5,775 bases of DNA from Pseudomonadota bacterium (GTDB lineage Bacteria; SZUA-182; DTGQ01), in assembly GCA_030605265.1 (NCBI GenBank), contig JAUWIR010000311.1:1-5775 (forward strand), written 5' to 3'. The notes under the pieces were generated by a model that was given only the letters and a program-made list of their open reading frames with translations, was not told the DNA's origin and made no database searches. The translations under genes were made by a program, and so were the position numbers. The stretch's first letter is position 1, and each line of letters opens with the position of its first letter. Shown here piece by piece: positions 1 to 5,755 of the stretch.

Positions 1-477
1 AGAGAGATTTTCGAATATAGCCTCAGGGTCTAATTTCATATGGGAAATTACTTTTTTCACTTGCTGAAGGGCTTGCCGGCTTCCTTCATTTACATCCATG
101 GTCTCTTGAATAAGATCTCGGCTGACCGACAAAGCATTTTCACCCTCAGAGGCGAAACAGCTGCTCACCTGGTAATATTCCACTATTGAGGAGCTATATT
201 TTCCCAATCCGCCAATGACTACCTCAAAAACCGTACCCCTCAGTCCTTGTGGTACTTCTTGAGGGAGAAAGGCAATTCGCAGACCCTGTTGGCGTATAAT
301 ATCGCCTTCATCAGGGGTGATGTCACCATTTATCAACTTCAATAAGGTTGATTTGCCAACCCCGTTTCGGCCAAGAAGACAAACCCGTTCGCCACCCTCG
401 ATCTGTAAATTCACGCGCTCAAGCAGTAATGGGCCTCCAAAACCCATGTCCACCTTATGCATACTTAACAGTGCCAT
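1..477 (-). CDS. uup: Uup-type ABC-F ATPase, N-terminal part (cut by window edge)
   Basis: Seen: an open frame of 159 codons read leftward and running off the window. It begins MALLSMHKVDMGFGG, has a Walker A motif GRNGVGKST at residues 36-44 (K42) preceded by ERVCLLG, and a Q-loop LPQE with Q73. It breaks off at DPEAIFENLS, exactly where the LSGG signature of the first ATPase domain should begin. Known: ABC-F proteins carry two ATPase domains and no membrane segment. They act at the ribosome; Uup is also linked to precise excision of transposons and to DNA-branch metabolism. Inference: the opening SMH, the IExxERVCLxGRNGxGKSTL stretch and the DPxxxxxxLS end fit Uup better than EttA or resistance-type ABC-F proteins. 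About three quarters of the protein lies outside, so the subfamily call is provisional. The start is supported by a GAGG Shine-Dalgarno six bases upstream (484-487). The gene follows rho on the same strand, 50 nt from it, with no terminator between, so co-transcription is likely. Confidence 0.88.
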   Translation of the reverse strand, partial: MALLSMHKVDMGFGGPLLLERVNLQIEGGERVCLLGRNGVGKSTLLKLINGDITPDEGDIIRQQGLRIAFLPQEVPQGLRGTVFEVVIGGLGKYSSSIVEYYQVSSCFASEGENALSVSRDLIQETMDVNEGSRQALQQVKKVISHMKLDPEAIFENLS

Positions 478-527
478 GAATAACCTCGCCTCTCAGAACT
501 AAGCATATCTCTTTTCGATGAGCAGGA

Positions 528-1637
528 TCAGTTCTCCAGGGGGATGCTCTGGAGAAGTTCCTCATTGGTAGGATATTTTTTAAAAAGCTTCAGCATTTTG
601 TTGACCGCATCTTTAGGATTTTGTTCCGCCAGCATTCGTCGAAGTTTGGTAATCCGCTGATAATCATCAGGACTATGAAGAAGGGCATCTTTGCGGGTGC
701 CGCTTGCAGGCAGATCAATGGCGGGGAAAATACGTTCTTCGGCGATCGAGCGGTTGAGGATTATTTCGCAATTACCAGTACCCTTGAATTCTTCAAAGAT
801 AACTTGGTCCATACGTGAACCAGTATCGACCAGGGCGGTGGCAATGATGGTGATTGATCCGCCGTCCTCAATGTTGCGTGCAAGACCGAAGAAACGCCGG
901 GGGATTTCCATTGCCCCAGCCCCCATGCCGCCGGAAAGGGTCCGACCTCCCCTGTTCCTTGTGTCTTTGAGATTAAAGGCCCGACCCATGCGGGTAAGGC
1001 TGTCCACCATGACCACAACATCGCGCCCACACTCAAGCTCGGTCCTGATATGAGAAAGAGTAAGCTCCGCCAGCTCCACGTGTTCCCGAATGCTTTGATC
1101 ACTTGAACTAGCCAACACTTCAGCCTCCACTGCACGGCGGAAATAGGTCACCTCCTCCGGCCTCTCATCCAGCAGCAGCACAATGATACGCGTTGCAGGA
1201 TCGTCTGCGTGAATGGCTTTGGCAATCTCCTCTAAAATGGTAGTCTTCCCAGCCTTAGGCGGCGAAACGATCAATCCTCGCGCTCCTTTACCAATGGGCG
1301 CAAAAAGATCAATCATGCGCATACTTGTTTCACCAGTATCTGCCAGGTGAAACCGATTACAGGGATTAACTGCAATAAGATCAGTGTAGGGTGTACGCAC
1401 CTGAAATTCTTCGGGGGGAAGGCCACAGACTGATTCAACCGCTACTAATTCTTTCCCCATTCTGGTGTTTCGCACAGGACCAATGATGGTTGCTCCCTCA
1501 GCAAGTTCATGCTTCTGCATGAGCATGGACGGCACAAATATTTCAGTTGGCCCCGGTCGAAAAGATTGCCTTGGGTTCAGGAGCAGGCCCATTCCCCTTC
1601 TGGTACGTTTTAAAACTCCGCTGACAATGTCTGTCAT
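528..1637 (-). CDS. rho: Short, divergent Rho-family transcription termination factor
   Basis: A 369-residue Rho-type RNA-dependent ATPase, expected to form a cytoplasmic hexameric ring that translocates on RNA and releases RNA polymerase. The ATPase core is complete: Walker A SPPKAGKT at 125-132 (K128, K131), catalytic DERPEEV at 157-163 (E158), Walker B VVVMVDSLTR with D212, secondary-site R-loop DTGSR at 271-275, and arginine finger SGTRK with R315. Rho proteins are usually about 415-420 residues or longer; this one lacks the N-terminal helical domain and begins directly in the cold-shock-like RNA-binding domain (about 5-56). There the E. coli primary-site residues F62, F64, R66, Y80, E108 and Y110 align by eye with M16, L18, L20, F34, K62 and L64, so most RNA contacts are lost. 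The Q-loop region (about 222-237) is two residues longer and Arg-rich. The start is secure: an AGGAGG site lies ten bases upstream and an in-frame TAA at 1656-1658. It may be the cell's only Rho of an alternative type, or a paralogue beside a canonical one; the window cannot tell. uup follows it. Confidence 0.93.
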   Translation of the reverse strand: MTDIVSGVLKRTRRGMGLLLNPRQSFRPGPTEIFVPSMLMQKHELAEGATIIGPVRNTRMGKELVAVESVCGLPPEEFQVRTPYTDLIAVNPCNRFHLADTGETSMRMIDLFAPIGKGARGLIVSPPKAGKTTILEEIAKAIHADDPATRIIVLLLDERPEEVTYFRRAVEAEVLASSSDQSIREHVELAELTLSHIRTELECGRDVVVMVDSLTRMGRAFNLKDTRNRGGRTLSGGMGAGAMEIPRRFFGLARNIEDGGSITIIATALVDTGSRMDQVIFEEFKGTGNCEIILNRSIAEERIFPAIDLPASGTRKDALLHSPDDYQRITKLRRMLAEQNPKDAVNKMLKLFKKYPTNEELLQSIPLEN

Positions 1638-1647
1638 AAAAATATGT

Positions 1648-1653
1648 CCTCCT
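1648..1653 (-). promoter_or_regulatory. Shine-Dalgarno site fixing the rho start
   Basis: The minus strand reads AGGAGG ten bases before the rho ATG. An in-frame TAA (plus-strand tta, 1656-1658) sits just upstream of it, so no longer Rho product can be made by starting earlier in this frame. This shows that the missing N-terminal domain is not an annotation error. A frameshift further upstream is also unlikely, because the sequence beyond the stop is AT-rich and encodes nothing Rho-like that I can recognise. Confidence 0.85.
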
Positions 1654-1820
1654 AATTATTACTCTACTATTACCCTTTGAAAATTTCATAAATAAAACCT
1701 CATCGGAACTTATTCCTATGGAGATTTACCTTGCGCTTTTTTTAAATTAAAAATCAATCCGGCCTTTGTCGTCTCGTAAGATATACCTAATTTGATGAAA
1801 GGGGGGAAGGGGTGATTAAA

Positions 1821-1868
1821 TTAAGCTGTTAAGCTGTTAAGCTGTTAAGCTGTTAAGCTGTTAAGCTG
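1821..1868. repeat. Six perfect tandem copies of TTAAGCTG
   Basis: Positions 1821-1868 are six uninterrupted identical 8-bp units (TTAAGCTG), 48 bp in all, ending abruptly at CATAAAT. A G-rich patch, GGGGGGAAGGGG, lies just to the left (1801-1812). The array is in the divergent intergenic region, about 184 bp before the rho start on one side and about 450 bp before the nucleotidase start on the other. It is in no coding region. Perfect short-unit arrays usually change copy number by replication slippage. Whether this one affects expression, or is bound by a protein, cannot be told from the sequence. Confidence 0.95.
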
Positions 1869-2055
1869 CATAAATAAAATAAAAATTCCTATGCTTTAAA
1901 TTTAGTTTCAATTGACCTATTGTTTCTCACCAAAAACAGACAATCTCAATTTATAGAATACAAGAGGCACTCCGACAAATAAGAAATAAATCAAATTGTG
2001 TCAGAAAAGCTGTATTCTCTCACAGTTTGTGGGGATAGTCAAACAAAAAGCTCGA
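1869..2055. other. AT-rich intergenic stretch without recognisable gene
   Basis: Both strands were read between the tandem array and the first candidate promoter. No open frame with a plausible ribosome binding site, no tRNA-like cloverleaf and no strong hairpin was found. The only local symmetry is a short CACA-GTT-TGTG inverted repeat around 2021-2031, too small to interpret. The stretch may simply be spacer, or may hold binding sites I cannot name. Confidence 0.6.
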
Positions 2056-2085
2056 TTATCAACAATTCTTCTCATTTTTTATAAT
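2056..2085 (+). promoter_or_regulatory. Candidate sigma-70 promoter upstream of the nucleotidase
   Basis: TTATCA (2056-2061, four of six matches to TTGACA) is followed after 18 bp by a perfect TATAAT (2080-2085). It points toward the 5'-nucleotidase gene and would give a leader of roughly 250 nt. AT-rich DNA throws up such matches by chance. A second candidate lies 40 bp downstream, and only one, or neither, may be used. Confidence 0.35.
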
Positions 2086-2117
2086 CTTTTGTGAACCACA
2101 GATTCATGTAAGTTTTA

Positions 2118-2126
2118 TGGTATAAT
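2118..2126 (+). promoter_or_regulatory. Candidate extended -10 promoter for the nucleotidase
   Basis: TGGTATAAT combines a perfect TATAAT (2121-2126) with the TGn extension that can replace a -35 element; no good -35 lies at 16-18 bp. Transcription would begin near 2132 and run about 210 nt to the nucleotidase start, so the CGCAGAG hairpin (2168-2227) would fall within the untranslated leader. This is the better of the two candidates, but it is motif evidence only. Confidence 0.45.
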
Positions 2127-2167
2127 CACAAGTAAGAACCTAAAAGAAAAATAAACCTAACTTTTTC

Positions 2168-2227
2168 ACCGCAGAGAGCGCAGAGTTCGCAGAGAAAATA
2201 CAAGAAAAACTCTGTGTTCTCTGCGGT
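2168..2227. repeat. CGCAGAG-type inverted repeat able to form a long hairpin
   Basis: Arms at 2168-2187 and 2208-2227 are inverted copies matching at 18 of 20 positions, around a 20-nt A-rich loop. Both mismatches put G opposite T on the plus strand, so plus-strand RNA can pair along all 20 positions using two G-U wobbles, while minus-strand RNA would have two C/A mismatches. The left side is itself three tandem 9-mers (CGCAGAGAG, CGCAGAGTT, CGCAGAGAA; 2170-2196). Nine T residues (2236-2244) follow eight bases after the stem, too far for a textbook terminator. Similar CGCAGAG-rich elements are, from memory, scattered between genes in a number of bacterial genomes, so this is probably a dispersed REP-like element rather than a gene-specific regulator. 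The minus-strand reading across it gives a low-complexity peptide that is not a gene. Confidence 0.85.
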
Positions 2228-2344
2228 AAATTGTATTTTTTTTTAAGATATAGATTTCATAACAGAATTGCTGCCTTGAACCATCTTTACAGTCGCAAAG
2301 AATAAGGTAAAAAAAGTTAAATGCAGGATTTTCATAAAAGGGCC

Positions 2345-3958
2345 ATGAAAAAAACAAATAAATTTGCTCTTTATTCTCTATCTCTTACACTATTTTTTCT
2401 TTTCTTCTTTATTCCCTTAAGAGACAGTTTCCCTTCTTATGCCGATATTCAGCATCTGATTGTCCTTCATACAAATGACACCCATGGTCATCCAACAAAA
2501 TTTTTATATTATCCAATGCCGGATGTAGGAGGGCTGCCTGCACGAGCTACCCTGGTCAACAGCATAAGAGAAGAGCATAAAAATGTTCTTCTCTTAGATG
2601 CCGGCGATCTTAATACAGGAAAAGCAGAGTCAAATCTTTTTAAAGCCAAACCGGACATTGAGGGCTACAACTACATTGGTTATGATGCCATGGTTTTAGG
2701 AAACCATGAATTTGACAATCCGCCACATATCTTACAGAGGCAAAGAAAGTGGGCCAATTTCCCCTTTCTTTCCGCAAATGTAAAAACAAAAGACGGTCAG
2801 TATTTAACCCGGCCGTATCTGATAAAAAAATTTAAAGGCTTCACTGTAGCCATCTTTGGACTTACCACCACAGCAACCAAAATAATTGCCTGTGCTCAAA
2901 ATACCAAAGAGGTAATCTTTGAAGATGAAATAGAGGTGGCCAAAAAACTTGTCCCCAAATTAAAGAAAGAGGCTGATATCATCATCGCCTTAGTTCATAT
3001 GGGCATTCAAGAATCTATGCAAAAAGGCTCAAAAAAATTGGCCTCAGAAGTGAGCGGTATCCATCTGATTGTGGATGGCCATACCCATACCAACCTTGAT
3101 CAGCCTATTATTATTTCGCACCCAAAAACTAATCATAAAACTATCCTTGTACAAGCATGGAAATGGGGTCTTGTTTTAGGGAGAGTGGATCTTTGGATAA
3201 AAGAAAAAAAAATAATCGACTTTGCCTTTCAATCCATCCCTATCAACCTTAAAAGAATTGAAAAAAACAAAAAAGGAAAAAAAGTATTCTCCCCTATCGG
3301 AAAACCAATACCTGAGGATGAAACTCTGTTGTCTATGCTGCAGCCATATATCACCAAAACAGAAGCCCTCCTTTCAGAAAAAATAGGTTATGCAGAAAAA
3401 TTTTTTTCTTCCAAGGATATACGAGAAAGAGGTATCCCACTGGGAGATTTAGTAGCAGATTCCATGCTCTGGTATATGAAAAGCAAGGGCGCTGATTTTG
3501 CCCTGCAAAATGGAGGAGGAATCAGGACAAGTCTTCCCAAAGGGCCAATCATCAAAAAAACAGTATATGAGATTCTCCCCTTTGATAATACGGTAATCGT
3601 TATTACTCTGACCGGTTCTCAAGTAAAATCCATGTTTGACCATATGGCTGCTGCCCATGGCGGGGCTTTCCCTCAGGTATCTGAGGGCGTGTCTTTTACC
3701 CTTAATAAACAAAAGAGAAAATGTGAAAATATTCTTATACAAGGAAAACCTCTTGAAAAGGCAAAAACCTATAAAATTGCCACCAATTCTTATTTAGCAG
3801 GTGGCGGAGATGGATATAAGATATTTCTGCAGGCCCTTGACCTGTATGACACCTCGGCATTCCAAAGAGATGTTCTCATCAAATATATTCAGCATTTAGG
3901 GGGCAAAATAAAGCCAAAGGAAACTCATAGAATCAGGATTATTGATGATCAAAAATAA
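2345..3958 (+). CDS. Secreted UshA/5'-nucleotidase-family metallophosphatase
   Basis: A 537-residue protein close in length to E. coli UshA (550), likely hydrolysing extracellular or periplasmic nucleotides, or related phosphate esters, to release phosphate. Residues 1-33 form a signal peptide: MKKTNK, a hydrophobic stretch at about 7-25 rich in Leu and Phe, and a likely cleavage after SYA. The N-terminal calcineurin-like domain shows the two-metal ligands in order: HTNDTHGH (D45, H47), LLDAGD (D88), GNHEFD (N120, H121, D124), LVHMG (H218) and DGHTH (H246, H248). After a Lys-rich linker (about 303-315) comes the substrate-binding 5'-nucleotidase domain with NGGGIR (389-394) and SYLAGGGDGY (482-491), whose Tyr probably stacks on the base. 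No lipobox is seen. The start is uncertain: an in-frame ATG at 2321 would add eight residues. I prefer 2345 because it gives a standard signal peptide and has AAGG close upstream, though both sites are weak. The exact substrate is not determined. A candidate promoter and hairpin precede it. Confidence 0.9.
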   Translation: MKKTNKFALYSLSLTLFFLFFFIPLRDSFPSYADIQHLIVLHTNDTHGHPTKFLYYPMPDVGGLPARATLVNSIREEHKNVLLLDAGDLNTGKAESNLFKAKPDIEGYNYIGYDAMVLGNHEFDNPPHILQRQRKWANFPFLSANVKTKDGQYLTRPYLIKKFKGFTVAIFGLTTTATKIIACAQNTKEVIFEDEIEVAKKLVPKLKKEADIIIALVHMGIQESMQKGSKKLASEVSGIHLIVDGHTHTNLDQPIIISHPKTNHKTILVQAWKWGLVLGRVDLWIKEKKIIDFAFQSIPINLKRIEKNKKGKKVFSPIGKPIPEDETLLSMLQPYITKTEALLSEKIGYAEKFFSSKDIRERGIPLGDLVADSMLWYMKSKGADFALQNGGGIRTSLPKGPIIKKTVYEILPFDNTVIVITLTGSQVKSMFDHMAAAHGGAFPQVSEGVSFTLNKQKRKCENILIQGKPLEKAKTYKIATNSYLAGGGDGYKIFLQALDLYDTSAFQRDVLIKYIQHLGGKIKPKETHRIRIIDDQK

Positions 3959-3998
3959 AATTTTTGACATTATACTCCTGTTAGGAAAGTCCCCAATT

Positions 3999-4007
3999 TG
4001 ATATATT
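3999..4007 (+). promoter_or_regulatory. Candidate extended -10 promoter for the ygiQ gene
   Basis: TGATATATT fits the TGnTATAAT extended -10 pattern with one mismatch, 47 bp before the ygiQ start. No clear -35 lies at the right distance; the TTGACA at 3964-3969 is 32 bp upstream of the TATATT, too far to pair with it. Together with the 96-bp gap this suggests ygiQ can be transcribed separately from the nucleotidase gene, but read-through is equally possible. Confidence 0.3.
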
Positions 4008-4054
4008 GTAGAGAGGAGAAAAAGCTATAAATTAAAAAGTTTTAAGGAGTTATC

Positions 4055-5755
4055 ATGATTACAGGTTTTCTTCCCACTACTCGCCAAGAGCTAATAAAAT
4101 TGGGGTGGGAAACCCCGGATGTAATTTTAATTTCCGGTGATACCTATATTGATTCCTACTATTTTGGAACAGCCTTAATAGGCAAACTGCTGGTGAGTGC
4201 CGGATACTCTGTGGGGATTATTGCCCAACCAACACTAACTAATGATAAAGACATTACTCGTCTAGGCGAACCTAAGTTGTTTTGGGGAGTTACCTCAGGG
4301 TGTGTGGATTCCATGGTGTCAAACTACACAGCCACTGTAAAACGCAGAAAAAAGGATGATCTTACTCCCGGCGGTTTAAATACACTGCGCCCGGACAGAG
4401 CTGTGATTGCATACACCAACCTTATCCGCCGCTATTTTAAAAACACCAAACCGATTGTTCTAGGCGGGATTGAAGCAAGTTTACGACGCATCTCCCATTA
4501 TGACTATTGGGACAATAAAATAAGACGCTCAGTTCTTTTTGATGCCAAAGCGGATTATCTTGTCTATGGGATGGGGGAAAAAGCTGTGCTTGAGCTTGCG
4601 GAAAAACTCCGGGGTAATATAGAGGGGAATAAAAAAATAATTGATGTCAGGGGTATCTGTTGTATTGGCAAGGAAAAGGTAACAGACTACATCGAACTTC
4701 CCCCTCATGAAATCGTCTCAAGGGATAAGAAAAAATTTATAGAAATGTTTACAATTTTTAATGAGAATACCGACCCTTTTACTGCCAAAGGATTATGCCA
4801 GAAACAGGACACCAGATACCTTATTCAGAACCCACCTCAGTTTCCCCTCTCTACTAAAGAACTTGACAGAGTGTATGAACTTCCCTTTATGCGGGATGTT
4901 CATCCCTACTATAAAAAATTTGGCCAAGTCCGCGCACTTGAAACTATCAAATTTTCCATAACCACTCATAGAGGTTGTTACGGTGGATGTAACTTCTGTG
5001 CCATCAGCCTTAACCAGGGAAGAAGGGTCTCAGAGCGCAGTGAATCCTCCATTATCAGGGAAGCAAAAATACTGACCAAGCGCCCGGATTTCAAAGGTTA
5101 CATCAATGATGTTGGCGGACCAACAGCCAATATGTACGGGATTGAGTGTGGCCGAAAAAAAACCCAGGGGGCCTGTCATGAAAAACAGTGCCTTTTCCCT
5201 TCACCCTGCAAACACCTTCCGATCAGTCATAAACGTCAGATTACTCTGTTGAGAAAACTTGCCGCTCTTCCCAAAGTAAAAAAAGTCTTTATTGCTTCAG
5301 GGATTCGCTTTGATTTAGTGCTTCAGGACAAAGCAACCGGCCAAGAATATCTCAAACAAGTACTCCAATACCATACTTCAGGGCAAATAAAAGTGGCACC
5401 GGAACACTCTGAGGAAAAAATTCTTCATCTCATGGGAAAACCCGGCCGGGTTCTTCAATTTAAGAAGATGTTTCAAAAAATCAATGCCACCCTTAATAAA
5501 AAGCAATATCTCACCTATTATTTCATTGCTGCACACCCTGGTTGCACCTATGAAGACATGATGAAACTCAGAGGATTTGTAAAAAATGAACTCAGGCTTT
5601 TCCCTGAACAGGTCCAGATTTTCACACCAACCCCTTCAACCTGGTCTACCCTGATGTATTATACGGAAATAAACCCCTTTACCGGGAAAGATCTTTTTGT
5701 TGAAAAAAACAATAAGGCTAAAGAAAAGCAGAAAAACCTGGTGACCTCTTCATGA
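4055..5755 (+). CDS. ygiQ: YgiQ-family (UPF0313) radical SAM protein, short C-terminus
   Basis: A 566-residue cytoplasmic iron-sulfur protein of a family whose reaction is still unknown. The N-terminal region carries the family hallmarks FLPTTRQELIKLGW (5-18), SGDTYIDSYYFG (27-38), TSGCVDSMVSNYT (80-92) and GGIEASLRR (137-145), in a B12-binding-like arrangement. The radical SAM domain follows with HRGCYGGCNFC: C308, C312 and C315 would hold the 4Fe-4S cluster that cleaves S-adenosylmethionine. A second cysteine set, C365, C374, C379 and C385 (C-x8-C-x4-C-x5-C), lies in the region after GGPTANMYG. KVAPEHSEE (446-454), AAHPGCTYEDM (492-502) and TPTPSTWSTLMYYT (524-537) complete the core. E. coli YgiQ is about 739 residues; here the protein stops soon after NPFTGKDLFVEKN, lacking the usual C-terminal extension. 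The start has a strong AAGGAG five bases upstream (4044-4049). The stop overlaps the next start as ATGA, indicating translational coupling with a likely dihydrouridine synthase. Confidence 0.93.
   Translation: MITGFLPTTRQELIKLGWETPDVILISGDTYIDSYYFGTALIGKLLVSAGYSVGIIAQPTLTNDKDITRLGEPKLFWGVTSGCVDSMVSNYTATVKRRKKDDLTPGGLNTLRPDRAVIAYTNLIRRYFKNTKPIVLGGIEASLRRISHYDYWDNKIRRSVLFDAKADYLVYGMGEKAVLELAEKLRGNIEGNKKIIDVRGICCIGKEKVTDYIELPPHEIVSRDKKKFIEMFTIFNENTDPFTAKGLCQKQDTRYLIQNPPQFPLSTKELDRVYELPFMRDVHPYYKKFGQVRALETIKFSITTHRGCYGGCNFCAISLNQGRRVSERSESSIIREAKILTKRPDFKGYINDVGGPTANMYGIECGRKKTQGACHEKQCLFPSPCKHLPISHKRQITLLRKLAALPKVKKVFIASGIRFDLVLQDKATGQEYLKQVLQYHTSGQIKVAPEHSEEKILHLMGKPGRVLQFKKMFQKINATLNKKQYLTYYFIAAHPGCTYEDMMKLRGFVKNELRLFPEQVQIFTPTPSTWSTLMYYTEINPFTGKDLFVEKNNKAKEKQKNLVTSS
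5740..5744 (+). promoter_or_regulatory. Shine-Dalgarno site for the overlapping downstream gene
   Basis: GGTGA lies seven bases before the ATG at 5752, inside the last codons of ygiQ. Its good spacing, together with the ATGA stop-start overlap, supports a real gene starting at 5752 rather than a chance ATG. Confidence 0.55.

Noticed and set aside
317..502. Plus-strand open frame opposite uup
   Set aside because: It is antisense to the Walker A region of uup, with compositionally odd Pro/Arg/Ser-rich content and no ribosome site of note.
691..1053. Open frames overlapping rho on the plus strand and in another minus frame (also 621-818, 761-1135, 1465-1680)
   Set aside because: They lie inside a clearly conserved Rho coding sequence and show no recognisable motifs; they are frame shadows.
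1638..1800. Search for a rho promoter on the minus strand
   Set aside because: Several TTGATT- and TATTTA-like hexamers occur, but none are paired at proper spacing, so no promoter is called.
1821..1868. Possibility that the 8-bp array is a CRISPR or a plasmid iteron set
   Set aside because: There are no unique spacers between units, the unit is too short for either, and no cas or rep gene is present.
2025..2067. DnaA-box-like sequences (TGTGGGGATA and TTATCAACA)
   Set aside because: Both have mismatches to TTATNCACA, there are only two, and no replication gene is nearby, so an origin is not supported.
2166..2357. Minus-strand 63-codon open frame across the CGCAGAG hairpin
   Set aside because: Its C-terminal half is just the translated repeat (SLRTLRSLR), it has no plausible family, and it overlaps the nucleotidase start.
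3449..3742. Minus-strand 97-codon frame and the plus-strand frame at 4761-4961
   Set aside because: Both lie inside strongly supported genes in other frames and have no family features.
3949..3967. AT-only inverted repeat (TCAAAAAT / ATTTTTGA, 3-nt loop) at the nucleotidase stop codon
   Set aside because: The stem is almost entirely A-T and no separate T-tract follows, so it is unlikely to be an effective intrinsic terminator; A/T runs give such symmetry by chance.
3964..3969. Perfect TTGACA (-35 consensus) upstream of ygiQ
   Set aside because: No -10-like hexamer lies 15-19 bp downstream. The nearest good ones are two bases and 32 bases away, so it does not form a promoter by the usual spacing.
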